This document shows, in pieces, positions 1 to 8,352 of a stretch of DNA of 64,000 nt. The DNA comes from Flavobacterium sp. (lineage in GTDB: Bacteria; Bacteroidota; Bacteroidia; Flavobacteriales; Flavobacteriaceae). The stretch is from positions 1 to 64,000 of the forward strand of contig NZ_JAIXYH010000004.1 in NCBI RefSeq assembly GCF_027490375.1. Reading direction: 5' to 3'. The notes beneath the pieces were generated by a model that ran no database searches, was not told the origin of the DNA, and saw only the letters and a list, made by a program, of their open reading frames with translations. A program made the position numbers and the translations under genes. Position 1 is the first letter of the stretch. Each line of letters opens with the position of its first letter.

Positions 1-936
1 ATGCCGCTGCGCGATTACGATCCTGCCATTGGGCGTTGGGTGGTGCAAGACCCGGTGATACACCACAGCCAATCAACGTACAGTAGCTTTAACGGGAATC
101 CGGTTTTGTTTGCCGATCCAACAGGTGGAAAAGGACAAATGTTAGATGAAAATGGAGCTAGAAAGTATGATGATAATGGTAATTATATTTGGCGAGGCGA
201 TAGAGTGGCGCCAGGAGAAGTTTCGATGGTGGCGTATGGAAGTGGGGGAAGCACTGTTGAAAAAATGATAAGCAAAATCAACGGTCTTTCTGATGCGAAG
301 AAAGCGATTTTGCCACCGCCTCATATTTTGTTGCAGCTGTTGATGGCAGAAGAAAGTTCTGGTGGTAATTGGGAGAAGCTGTTTAAGGGGATGGGTGAGT
401 ATTCAGAAAATGGCAGTCCGATTATCCAATCCATTCAAACAGAAATAGGCAGTGTGTTGATAACGATAACTAATGAGATTGTTGGTTTTAAAACCATAAA
501 AGATTGGCCTTCAAATTTTGGAGGCAAATATCAAACACCGTTGTATAAAGTTGTTGTATCAGGAACAGATATTGATGGCAATGTAGTAAGCAGAACTTTT
601 GAAGCAATAAGATTTGGAGTAAAAACTAATACTGACGGCTCGAAGAAGGTTTCATTTTTAAGGTCTGGTTCCTATGTTCTGGAAGATTTTTTTGATAGTA
701 TGTACGGTAATTCAGGAGCATTTCAGATAATAGGAAATTATCTAATTCATATGAATAGTTTAGTTGGTGCAGATGGAAACAACGGTTGTATTGCTATTGC
801 AGGAGGGAGAGCAATGTGGAATCAATTCAAGGCATTTATTTCTCAATTGACTTTTAGCTCAAATTTACAGAAAGCTGCAAAAGCTGGAAAAATCCAATTA
901 ATAATTCAAGCAGCAAAAACTCCAAAATTATTCTAA
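1..936 (+). CDS. RHS-repeat polymorphic toxin, C-terminal part (5' end outside window)
   Basis: The first ~42 residues match the end of an RHS-repeat-associated core domain (YDPAIGRWVVQDPV, then NPVLFADPTGG), so the ATG at base 1 is internal and the gene starts before the window. In this family the core ends a shell that encloses a variable C-terminal toxin. Here the tip is about 265 residues. Near its end it has a His (YLIHMNSL) followed 13 residues later by a Cys in NNGCIAI. This spacing resembles the H...GC motif of L,D-transpeptidase-like folds (YkuD, DUF2778/Tlde1, DUF5675). Inference: a peptidoglycan-acting toxin; the RHS part is secure, the tip activity is not. An exported small protein is encoded 2 bp downstream, as expected for immunity. 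Confidence 0.8.
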   Translation: MPLRDYDPAIGRWVVQDPVIHHSQSTYSSFNGNPVLFADPTGGKGQMLDENGARKYDDNGNYIWRGDRVAPGEVSMVAYGSGGSTVEKMISKINGLSDAKKAILPPPHILLQLLMAEESSGGNWEKLFKGMGEYSENGSPIIQSIQTEIGSVLITITNEIVGFKTIKDWPSNFGGKYQTPLYKVVVSGTDIDGNVVSRTFEAIRFGVKTNTDGSKKVSFLRSGSYVLEDFFDSMYGNSGAFQIIGNYLIHMNSLVGADGNNGCIAIAGGRAMWNQFKAFISQLTFSSNLQKAAKAGKIQLIIQAAKTPKLF

Positions 937-937
937 T

Positions 938-1510
938 ATGTTAAGGTTCAAATTTATCGTCTTTATTTTGTTTGGTTTTTTTACCACTGATTTTGTTTAC
1001 GGTCAGTTAAAAACTGTGAGTGATACTCTTTTTTATAGTGGTTACAAACCCAGCTTTGAAAAATCAAAAATTACAGAAATTTTAAAGGGAGTTTCCGAAC
1101 ATTGTGAGTCTATTCACCCAAAAATAGCAGACGCTTCCTTAGCGTCAAATCGGGAGTTTCGAACGAATTCAACTTTAAAATTATTTGATGAAAAGTCAGA
1201 TTCTACCATATTTACAAGTGCTGATGCAGTAATTGTTTGCTATTTCTGTCAAAACTTAGATTACGTAGACGAAATTGAACTATATGAATTTCATTTTTTG
1301 AATGAAACTGCTGCCAGGACATTAGTTGAAAAATTAGAATATTTGCGTTTAAAAAGCGGTTTTAGAGATTACATTGGATATAAGAATTGGTTTGTCAGAC
1401 AAACCGAAAACGTAGTTTATTTTATTGATTATAAGAAGGATGATCCAAAAATCGCTTTGGTAAGTAAGCTTATCGAAAATATTGAGGCGGTAATTGTTGC
1501 TAGAAACTAA
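938..1510 (+). CDS. Putative exported immunity protein for the RHS toxin
   Basis: This 190-residue protein starts one base after the stop of the RHS gene, so the two are almost certainly co-transcribed. It begins with a hydrophobic signal peptide (residues ~1-22, ending VYG-Q), so the mature protein should be periplasmic or surface-located. The rest is a mixed alpha/beta sequence with many charged residues and two Cys in VCYFCQ; I recognise no family. Position directly after a polymorphic toxin is the usual place of an immunity gene, and an exported immunity protein fits a toxin acting on the cell wall. The function is inferred from position and signal peptide only. Confidence 0.6.
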   Translation: MLRFKFIVFILFGFFTTDFVYGQLKTVSDTLFYSGYKPSFEKSKITEILKGVSEHCESIHPKIADASLASNREFRTNSTLKLFDEKSDSTIFTSADAVIVCYFCQNLDYVDEIELYEFHFLNETAARTLVEKLEYLRLKSGFRDYIGYKNWFVRQTENVVYFIDYKKDDPKIALVSKLIENIEAVIVARN

Positions 1511-1564
1511 AAATCCGCTTGCGTTTAGAAATCATTTTTTAGCCTCATGTTCTTGAATGAATTT

Positions 1565-1735
1565 CCAAACGCACTCACTCCCAGCCCCGAGCGCAGTGGA
1601 TAGCCCACAGTGGGAAAGTGGATTTTTTTGTTGGCGCGCGGCGGCGACCAGCGGAAGCCGTTGCAAGCCGTACAAAAAACCGTTTTCCCACGCGGACTAG
1701 CAACGAAGCGCGGGAATTGCTGGCCAAAAAAAGCA
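1565..1735 (-). repeat. Dispersed GC-rich intergenic repeat, copy E
   Basis: A GC-rich stretch in an AT-rich gap between two convergent genes. Read on the minus strand it starts TTTTTTTGGCCAGCAATTCC, includes CGGCTTCCGCTGGTCGCC (shared with the copy at 29.9 kb) and ends with a GGGCTATCCACTGCGCTCGG block. It follows the 3' end of the Lrp gene in the same orientation. No open frame or RNA gene was recognised in the 261-bp gap. Confidence 0.65.
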
Positions 1736-1771
1736 ATTTTACTTTTGATTTGTGATATCGATTAGATTTCC

Positions 1772-2242
1772 TTACAACTGTATTTGCCTTTCCAGTTGTT
1801 GTTCTAAGGAAATAAATGTTTCTGTACGGCTAACGCCATCGATAACCTGAATTTTATTATTCAACAAATTCATTAAATGTTCGTTGTCGCGGCAAATGAT
1901 TTTTATTAAAATCGACCAATTTCCTGTGGTGTAATGGCATTCCAAAACTTCAGGAATTTTCTTTAACTCGCGAACGGCTTCCGGATTTCGGGCAGCTTTG
2001 TCGAGATAAATACCTATAAATGCCATAGTGCTGTATCCCAATACTTTATTGTTGACCGTGAATTTAGAACCTGAGATTACGCCCGCTTGTTCTAGTTTTC
2101 GGAGTCGCTGATGAATAGCAGCTCCAGATATACCTACTTTATTGGCAATTTGCAGTATGGGTTTTCGGGCGTCGATCATTAGTTCCCGCAGGATTTCTTT
2201 GTCGATGCCGTCAATTTCTATTTGTAGCGCATTGATTTTCAT
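1772..2242 (-). CDS. Lrp/AsnC-family transcriptional regulator
   Basis: A 156-residue protein of normal Lrp length. An N-terminal winged helix-turn-helix (residues ~10-60, with ILRELMIDARKPILQIANKV and GISGAAIHQRLRKLEQAGVI) is followed by a RAM/ligand-binding domain (~70-145, including the ECHYTTGNWSILIKI strand pair). Members sense amino acids and regulate amino-acid metabolism genes. The gene starts 9 bp after the stop of a saccharopine-dehydrogenase-like gene on the same strand, so it probably forms an operon with it and may control lysine or another amino-acid step. The ligand cannot be read from the sequence. Confidence 0.9.
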   Translation of the reverse strand: MKINALQIEIDGIDKEILRELMIDARKPILQIANKVGISGAAIHQRLRKLEQAGVISGSKFTVNNKVLGYSTMAFIGIYLDKAARNPEAVRELKKIPEVLECHYTTGNWSILIKIICRDNEHLMNLLNNKIQVIDGVSRTETFISLEQQLERQIQL

Positions 2243-2251
2243 AAACGTACC

Positions 2252-3607
2252 TTAATTTCCGTAACCTTTGTAATCTACAACTTTCTCGTTAAAAATTACG
2301 CCGTGCTGTTCCAATTCTTGTAAAACGGGCTCGTAAACTTCTTTAGCAATAGGCAATTGCACGCCCGGTGTTGTGATTACTTTATTGAGAATCATCAATG
2401 CCGAAATAGCAACGGGAAGGCCTACTGTTTTGGCCATAGCCGTGTATGTTTGGTCGTCGCCGAGGCAAACCATGGTGGCGTCAATTTGCTGCTTTTTGCC
2501 TTCGAGTTCGTAGCCGATTTTGTGGTACATGACAATCATATCGGTATCGTTTTCAGATAGTTTCCAGCTGTCGCTCAATATCTTTTCCAAAATCATTGCG
2601 GGCGTCGCGTTCTTGATACCTACAATTTTGTTTGGGTTGAAGAGATCGAGTTCCTGAAGTTTGTCCCAGATCACGTCGTCTTGTTCGATACCTGCGTTTA
2701 AACGAAGTTTTATTTCGACCGAATCGCTCGGATGGTGTGGTAAAAAGAGGTTAACAAATTCACGGTAACTCAGTTGTTCGGAATTGTCGATGATGTACGA
2801 ATCGTCGGTCATTCCCAATTGAACAAAAACATTCCAAGCTCGTGAAAAGCCTACACGTCGGATGGTTCCGCGGTACAGCGTCAGTGCATCTTGCAAGCCG
2901 TAAACTTCGCGGTATTTTAAACTATCTCTGTTGGCGTAGCCTTCAAATCGGCCAAAATCGTCGATTTCCAAAAATTCGGTACGTCTGAATAATTTGTGGT
3001 ACGGAATATACTTGTACGTTCCTTCCTGAAGAAACTTCGCGGCACCGCCTTGTCCGGCCAAAACAACGTTTCTAGGCGCCCAAGTAAACTTGTAATTCCA
3101 CAGATTATTGTCGGATTCGGGTGCTACCAAACCACCGCAAAACGATTCGAATAGCAGCATTTTTCCGCCTTTAGCTCGAATTTCGTCTATAATTTTCATG
3201 GCACTCATGTGGTCGATTCCCGGATCTAATCCAATTTCGTTCATGAATACCAATCCTTTTTCAATGGCTTCCTGGTTTAGGGCTTGCATGCCGTCGCTAA
3301 TGTAGCTTGCAGTAACGAGGTGTTTGCTGTGCTTCAAGCAATCTTTTGCCAATTCGATATGCAAATGAGCAGGCAGCATCGATATTACTAGGTCGGATTC
3401 GGAAACGAGTTTGCTTCGCGATGCGGCATCGTGGATGTCGAATGCCACTGCTGTTGCCGCTTGGTGATTGTTGATTTTCTTTTGGGCGAGTTCGACCGAC
3501 AAATCGGCTACGGTCAGATGCAACTGTTCTGTTTCCGCTTTATCCAATAAGTACTTTATAAGTGAAGAAGCCGATCGTCCGGCACCAACAATCAAGATAT
3601 TTCTCAT
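2252..3607 (-). CDS. Saccharopine dehydrogenase-like oxidoreductase
   Basis: A 451-residue protein with an N-terminal Rossmann fold (residues ~3-12, NILIVGAGRSAS) and the long C-terminal domain of saccharopine dehydrogenase/reductase (conserved NEIGLDPGIDHMSA, then YELEGKKQQIDATMVC). The family interconverts saccharopine with lysine or glutamate plus aminoadipate semialdehyde; some members use related substrates. The ATG at 3607 is chosen because the dinucleotide-binding strand starts at once after it; an upstream in-frame start adds eight residues and would overlap the putative promoter. An Lrp-type regulator follows in the same direction. Confidence 0.85.
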   Translation of the reverse strand: MRNILIVGAGRSASSLIKYLLDKAETEQLHLTVADLSVELAQKKINNHQAATAVAFDIHDAASRSKLVSESDLVISMLPAHLHIELAKDCLKHSKHLVTASYISDGMQALNQEAIEKGLVFMNEIGLDPGIDHMSAMKIIDEIRAKGGKMLLFESFCGGLVAPESDNNLWNYKFTWAPRNVVLAGQGGAAKFLQEGTYKYIPYHKLFRRTEFLEIDDFGRFEGYANRDSLKYREVYGLQDALTLYRGTIRRVGFSRAWNVFVQLGMTDDSYIIDNSEQLSYREFVNLFLPHHPSDSVEIKLRLNAGIEQDDVIWDKLQELDLFNPNKIVGIKNATPAMILEKILSDSWKLSENDTDMIVMYHKIGYELEGKKQQIDATMVCLGDDQTYTAMAKTVGLPVAISALMILNKVITTPGVQLPIAKEVYEPVLQELEQHGVIFNEKVVDYKGYGN

Positions 3608-3628
3608 AGCTTTGTGTGCAGATTTGCG

Positions 3629-3636
3629 CAAATGTA
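3629..3636 (-). promoter_or_regulatory. -7 promoter element of the saccharopine dehydrogenase-like gene
   Basis: On the minus strand this reads TACATTTG, a full match to the Bacteroidetes -7 consensus TAnnTTTG, 21 bases upstream of the chosen ATG. No clear TTG -33 element is seen at the usual distance, so the site is likely but not certain. Confidence 0.5.
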
Positions 3637-3669
3637 AACAATTGCCTTTGTTGGCTAGACTCGAATTTT

Positions 3670-4071
3670 ATGGTTTTGAATAAGCAATTAGCAAGTACGG
3701 GATTAATTCTTGGCGTAATTAGTATTATTGCCGGTGCATTTGGTGCGCATGCCTTGAAGAAAATCTTTACGGAAAATCAGTTGGAAACCTTTGAAGTTGC
3801 TGTGCGCTATTTGATGTACAACGGTTTATTTTTGGTGGCAATAGCTTCGTATTCGTTTTCTAAGAAACAAGCAAACAGTATTTTACAGCTCTGTCTGGCG
3901 GGCGTAATGCTTTTTTCGGGATCTATCTTTGGCTTATTGTTTGGAACGAACCTTGGAATAAATGTTAAATTTCTAGGACCTATAACACCAATAGGCGGCG
4001 TTTTGATGATTGCTGCTTGGATTTTAACAATTTACCATATTTTTCGCTCGAAAAAAGAAAATGTTTCTTAA
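3670..4071 (+). CDS. DUF423 family small membrane protein
   Basis: A 133-residue protein with four hydrophobic segments (about residues 9-28, 47-64, 73-92 and 103-122) and the family signature GAFGAHALKK followed by the conserved ATP-free GPITPIGG region near the end. DUF423 (YgdD-like) proteins are inner-membrane proteins of unknown role. The ATG at 3670 gives the usual family length; an upstream in-frame start would add 18 residues that do not fit the family. Divergent from the saccharopine-dehydrogenase-like gene and upstream of pckA. Confidence 0.85.
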   Translation: MVLNKQLASTGLILGVISIIAGAFGAHALKKIFTENQLETFEVAVRYLMYNGLFLVAIASYSFSKKQANSILQLCLAGVMLFSGSIFGLLFGTNLGINVKFLGPITPIGGVLMIAAWILTIYHIFRSKKENVS

Positions 4072-4079
4072 CTACAACG

Positions 4080-4105
4080 TTGTAATTTAATAATTTTTAC
4101 TTTTA
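4080..4105 (+). promoter_or_regulatory. Possible pckA promoter
   Basis: TTG at 4080-4082 and TACTTTTA at 4098-4105 (one mismatch to TAnnTTTG), 15 bp apart, 34 bp before the pckA start. The spacing is shorter than the usual 17-23, so this is a weak call. Confidence 0.35.
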
Positions 4106-4139
4106 CAGCAAATTTTAATGCAACACAATTCATAAAATT

Positions 4140-5741
4140 ATGGACAATCACGCCTTGATTACGAAATCGATTTCGTTAACTTCCTTAGGAATTCAAAACG
4201 CTCAAGTTCATTATCAATTAAGTCCGGAAGAATTGCACAATATAACGGTGTCTAAAGGTCAAGGTGTTACTGCTAGTTCAGGCGCCCTTGCCATAAACAC
4301 GGGTGCGTTTACAGGGCGTTCGCCTCAGGATCGTTTTATCGTTGAGGACGACATTACCCGTGAGCACGTTTGGTGGGGCAAGGTGAATATCCCTTTCGAT
4401 AGCGGAAAATTTGATGCGCTTTACGATCGTGTTTGCGATTACTTATCCAATAAAGAAGTTTTTGTTCGTGAAAGTTACGTGTGTGCCGATCCACATTACC
4501 GATTGAATGTACGTGTGGTTACCGAAACTGCTTGGTCGAATTTGTTTTGTTACAATATGTTTTTGCGTCCTAACGCTAGCGAATTGGAAGGTTTTTCGCC
4601 TGATTGGCACGTAATCTGTGCACCAGGATTTGAAGCTGTGCCCGAGCGCGACGGAACCCGACAGTCGAATTTTGCCATTCTAAATTTCTCGCGAAAAATT
4701 GCTTTAGTAGGCGGAACGGGCTACACCGGTGAAATGAAGAAAGGAATTTTTTCAGCCTTGAATTTCATGTTGCCTGTTTTCAAAAATACATTGCCGATGC
4801 ATTGTAGCGCTAACGTGGGCGAATCGGGCGATACTGCCTTGTTCTTTGGTTTGTCAGGTACTGGAAAAACTACCTTATCGGCTGATCCAAACAGAAAATT
4901 AATTGGCGACGACGAACACGGTTGGACATCCGAAAACACCATCTTCAACTTCGAAGGCGGTTGTTACGCCAAAGTTGTAAACTTGACAGAAGAAAGTGAA
5001 CCGGATATTTTTCGTGCCATTAAACCAGGTGCCATTTTAGAGAATGTTGTTTTTAAAGAAGGTACAATGGACGTTGATTTTAAAGACACGTCGATTACGC
5101 CCAATACACGTGTCTCGTATCCCATCGAGCATATTGCAAACATTCAACCGGGTTCTATAGGAAAAAATCCAAAGAATATCTTTTTCCTTACAGCCGATTC
5201 GTTTGGTATCCTTCCTCCGATTTCTCGTTTAACGCCTGGTCAGGCGGCGTACCACTTTATTTCGGGCTATACGGCAAAAGTTGCCGGAACCGAAGCTGGA
5301 GTAAACGAGCCGCAGCCTAATTTTTCTGCTTGTTTTGGTGCGCCATTTATGCCTTTACATCCTACAAAATACGCCGAAATGTTAAGTGCTAAAATGCAAG
5401 AAGCAGGTGTGAAAGTGTGGTTAATCAATACCGGTTGGACGGGCGGCGCTTACGGAACTGGTTCTAGAATGAAGTTAGCTTACACACGTTCGATGATTAC
5501 CGCTGCGCTAAATGGTGAGTTAGATGCGGTAAACTACCAAAAGCACGACGTTTTTGGTATGGAAATTCCAACCAGCTGTCCAAATGTACCAGCAGAGGTT
5601 TTAAATCCAAGAAATACGTGGTCGGATGCTGCTTTGTACGATCAGAAAGCCGTAGAACTTGCCGCAAAGTTCAAAGATAATTTCAGTAAGTTTGAATCGT
5701 TCGCCAACGCCGAAATTATGGCTGGCGGCCCAACAATATAA
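4140..5741 (+). CDS. pckA: Phosphoenolpyruvate carboxykinase (ATP)
   Basis: The enzyme converts oxaloacetate and ATP to phosphoenolpyruvate, CO2 and ADP at the entry to gluconeogenesis. The 533-residue length is typical. Visible motifs are the substrate-binding RSPQDRF (60-66), the P-loop GLSGTGKTT (237-245), the metal-binding LIGDDEHGW (254-262) and the C-terminal NTGWTGG. All are intact. It is monocistronic: it has a probable promoter upstream and a strong hairpin terminator 34 bp after the stop. Identification rests on several diagnostic motifs and is secure. Confidence 0.97.
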   Translation: MDNHALITKSISLTSLGIQNAQVHYQLSPEELHNITVSKGQGVTASSGALAINTGAFTGRSPQDRFIVEDDITREHVWWGKVNIPFDSGKFDALYDRVCDYLSNKEVFVRESYVCADPHYRLNVRVVTETAWSNLFCYNMFLRPNASELEGFSPDWHVICAPGFEAVPERDGTRQSNFAILNFSRKIALVGGTGYTGEMKKGIFSALNFMLPVFKNTLPMHCSANVGESGDTALFFGLSGTGKTTLSADPNRKLIGDDEHGWTSENTIFNFEGGCYAKVVNLTEESEPDIFRAIKPGAILENVVFKEGTMDVDFKDTSITPNTRVSYPIEHIANIQPGSIGKNPKNIFFLTADSFGILPPISRLTPGQAAYHFISGYTAKVAGTEAGVNEPQPNFSACFGAPFMPLHPTKYAEMLSAKMQEAGVKVWLINTGWTGGAYGTGSRMKLAYTRSMITAALNGELDAVNYQKHDVFGMEIPTSCPNVPAEVLNPRNTWSDAALYDQKAVELAAKFKDNFSKFESFANAEIMAGGPTI

Positions 5742-5774
5742 TTCAAATAAAAAGTAGTTTTTAATTTGTTCATG

Positions 5775-5815
5775 TCCGCGGTAGTTTGTTGCGAGCTATC
5801 GCGGATTTTCGTTTT
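5775..5815 (+). terminator. Rho-independent terminator after pckA
   Basis: A 10-bp stem (TCCGCGGTAG at 5775-5784 pairing with CTATCGCGGA at 5796-5805, one G-T pair), an 11-base loop, then TTTTCGTTTT. It sits between the convergent pckA and waaA genes and may serve pckA mainly. Confidence 0.75.
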
Positions 5816-5887
5816 AAATCGAAGGTATTTCTATGTTCAAAAACGTTGAGCAATACACTTTTCCAAATCGGCTATTTGAAGAGAAAC

Positions 5888-7123
5888 CTACAGATTACCT
5901 AAATACTTCATCACACTTGCTGTTGCTCCCGTGTTCATTTGCACAAATGTTTGCGCAATATGTCCTACTTCAGCTGCTACATCGGGTTCGTTCAGCAGTA
6001 AATCAATTTTTTCACGCAAAGCCATTTCCGAATCAACTGATACTACACCGCCGTTTTGTACCAACGCTGTAGCTTCTGCAAAATGGCTGTAATTCGGGCC
6101 AATAACTACTGGAGTTCCAAAAACGGCGGGCTCTAACACATTGTGTACACCCGGATTTCCGAAACCTCCACCAACATAGGCTATATCCGCGGCAGCGTAA
6201 AGGCTAGTCAGGAATCCGATAGCGTCTACAATGAGTACTCTTGTTGCGGGGAGTTCGTCCAATTTTATGGTAGAGAATGTGCTAAAAGGTACGCGCAGCT
6301 GTTGTTGCAATTCGGTAATTTGTACTGCTTTAATGTTGTGCGGAGCGAACAGAAATTTAGTATCGGCTGCGCTGCTATTGATGTAGTTTGCCCACAATTG
6401 CTCGTCTTTTGGCCAACTACTGCCAATGACAATCAGATTATCGGTGCCTTTAAAATTCGTAAGCCATTCGGGAGTTTTCACGTTAGCGGCAATCGTTGCT
6501 ACACGATCGAAACGCGTATCGCCGCTCACGCTGATGTTTTGAAAACCGATACTGCGAAGTAATTCGGCAGCAGTCGCATTTTGAACAAAAAAGTGTGTAA
6601 AAGCGGTTAGCGCCTTTCGGTAGAATCCACCATACCATTTAAAAAAAATCTGATTGGATCTGAATACGCCAGAAACCAAAAAAAGTTTGGTATTGTTGCG
6701 TTTCATCTCGCGCAAATAGTTCGGCCAATATTCGTATTTGACAAAAAACACGAGTTCGGGATTGAGCAGATTCAAAAACTTTCTCGCATTAGCAGCTGTA
6801 TCGAGAGGAAGGTACAGTGTTAGGTCGGCAATTTTGTTGTTTTTGCGAATTTCATAACCAGAAGGCGAAAAGAACGTCAGCACAACTTTGTGGTTCGGAT
6901 ACTGCTTTTTTACTTCTTCCATAATCGGTAAACCTTGTTCGTATTCGCCAAGAGATGCGGTGTGAAACCAGATGGTCTTGGGCTCCGAACGCATAAAATC
7001 CGACAACTGTGCGAAAACATTGGCTCTGCCCGATACAAATTGCTGGAGTTTAACGGAGTTCCGTGCAACAAGTGGCAGCAAGAGTTCAACCAAACGAACG
7101 AGTAAAGAATAAAGCGTGTACAT
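5888..7123 (-). CDS. waaA: 3-deoxy-D-manno-octulosonic acid (Kdo) transferase
   Basis: A 411-residue inner-membrane-associated GT-B glycosyltransferase that adds Kdo to the lipid A precursor, an essential lipopolysaccharide core step. The N-terminus has a hydrophobic anchor (residues ~5-20). The acceptor-domain motif FHTASLGEYEQG contains the catalytic Glu at residue ~60, and the C-terminal CMP-Kdo site has GGFGNPGVHNVLEPAVFGTP. The ATG at 7123 is used because the anchor follows directly; a start further upstream would run into the divergent gene. The number of Kdo residues added cannot be predicted here. Confidence 0.93.
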   Translation of the reverse strand: MYTLYSLLVRLVELLLPLVARNSVKLQQFVSGRANVFAQLSDFMRSEPKTIWFHTASLGEYEQGLPIMEEVKKQYPNHKVVLTFFSPSGYEIRKNNKIADLTLYLPLDTAANARKFLNLLNPELVFFVKYEYWPNYLREMKRNNTKLFLVSGVFRSNQIFFKWYGGFYRKALTAFTHFFVQNATAAELLRSIGFQNISVSGDTRFDRVATIAANVKTPEWLTNFKGTDNLIVIGSSWPKDEQLWANYINSSAADTKFLFAPHNIKAVQITELQQQLRVPFSTFSTIKLDELPATRVLIVDAIGFLTSLYAAADIAYVGGGFGNPGVHNVLEPAVFGTPVVIGPNYSHFAEATALVQNGGVVSVDSEMALREKIDLLLNEPDVAAEVGHIAQTFVQMNTGATASVMKYLGNL

Positions 7124-7162
7124 GTAAAAAAGCTTTCGATTGCGAAAATACGTTTCTTTTTC

Positions 7163-7197
7163 TTGACAGCTAGCAACTGCTTTATTTCTTACTTTTG
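7163..7197 (+). promoter_or_regulatory. Promoter of the aminotransferase-galE operon
   Basis: TTG at 7163-7165 and a perfect TACTTTTG at 7190-7197, 24 bp apart, ending 19 bases before the ATG at 7217. The -7 match is exact; the spacing is one base longer than the usual range. Confidence 0.65.
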
Positions 7198-7216
7198 CGC
7201 GGTAAATTCCATACAC

Positions 7217-8350
7217 ATGCGAAAAATTCAAATGGTTGACTTAAAAAGTCAATACGAAAAGATAAAACCGGTGGTCGATGCCAAAATCCAAGAAGTTTTA
7301 GATACCAATACCTATATCAACGGACCTGAAGTTGCTTCGTTTCAAAAAAATTTAGAAGCGTATTTAGGTGCAAAGCACGTTATTCCGTGTGCCAACGGTA
7401 CCGATGCCTTGCAAATTGCAATGATGGGCTTGGGTTTACAGCCAGGCGATGAGGTGATTACAGCCGACTTTACCTTTGCAGCAACCGTTGAAGTAATTGC
7501 GTTATTGCAACTTACTCCTGTTTTGGTTGACGTAGAATTAGGAAACATGAACATTTCCATCGAAGCCATTAAAAAAGCCATCACACCAAAAACCAAAGCA
7601 ATTGTTCCGGTGCACCTCTTCGGAAGAGCAGCAAACATGGAAGCAATTATGCGTGTGGCAGAAGAACATAATTTGTATGTGATTGAAGATAACGCACAAG
7701 CTATCGGCGCCAATTGCAAGTTTTCGGACGGCAGCAAGCGAAAAGCAGGAGTGATCGGACATGTAGGAGCAACCTCGTTCTTTCCTTCTAAAAATTTAGG
7801 CTGTTACGGCGATGGAGGTGCAATTTTTACTAACGACGACGAACTGGCGCACACCTTACGCGGTATCGTAAACCACGGAATGTACGTGAGATACCACCAC
7901 GACGTTGTAGGTGTAAACTCGCGATTAGACAGTATTCAGGCAGCCGTGCTCAACGCCAAGTTGCCACATTTGGATACTTACAACGCCGCTCGTCAGAACG
8001 CTGCTCGAAAATATTCAGCTGCTTTTGAAAACCATCCGAAAATAATAGCACCTTCTATTTGCGATATTTGCGACTGTCACGTATTTCACCAATATACCTT
8101 GCGCATTATTGATGGCGATCGCGACGGACTCATGCAACATCTCCTAGACAACGGAATTCCGTGCGCCATTTATTATCCAATTCCGTTGCATGCACAAAAA
8201 GCTTACGCAGACGAACGTTATCAAGAAGCAGACTTCCCAAATACCAATCGTTTGGTTAAAGAAGTTATTTCACTTCCGATGCACTCAGAATTAGACGATG
8301 AGCAAATAGCATTCATCACCTCAAAAGTTATTGAATTTTTAAAACCATAA
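7217..8350 (+). CDS. DegT/DnrJ/EryC1-family PLP-dependent sugar aminotransferase
   Basis: A 377-residue fold-type I aminotransferase of the family that aminates nucleotide-linked ketosugars. Motifs seen are the cofactor region CANGTDALQIA (58-68), VIEDNAQAIGA (155-165) and SFFPSKNLGCYGDGG with the PLP lysine at ~192. It most resembles the WecE/WbpE/FdtB group, which supply amino sugars for surface polysaccharide or lipopolysaccharide. The ATG at 7217 lies just after a good promoter and opens with the family-typical IQMVDLKSQY. galE follows after 2 bp, so both probably feed envelope sugar synthesis. The exact substrate is not readable. Confidence 0.88.
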   Translation: MRKIQMVDLKSQYEKIKPVVDAKIQEVLDTNTYINGPEVASFQKNLEAYLGAKHVIPCANGTDALQIAMMGLGLQPGDEVITADFTFAATVEVIALLQLTPVLVDVELGNMNISIEAIKKAITPKTKAIVPVHLFGRAANMEAIMRVAEEHNLYVIEDNAQAIGANCKFSDGSKRKAGVIGHVGATSFFPSKNLGCYGDGGAIFTNDDELAHTLRGIVNHGMYVRYHHDVVGVNSRLDSIQAAVLNAKLPHLDTYNAARQNAARKYSAAFENHPKIIAPSICDICDCHVFHQYTLRIIDGDRDGLMQHLLDNGIPCAIYYPIPLHAQKAYADERYQEADFPNTNRLVKEVISLPMHSELDDEQIAFITSKVIEFLKP

Positions 8351-8352
8351 TT

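Noticed and set aside
1..3. ATG at base 1 as the true start of the RHS gene
   Set aside because: The frame opens in the middle of the RHS core motif, so the gene begins before the window.
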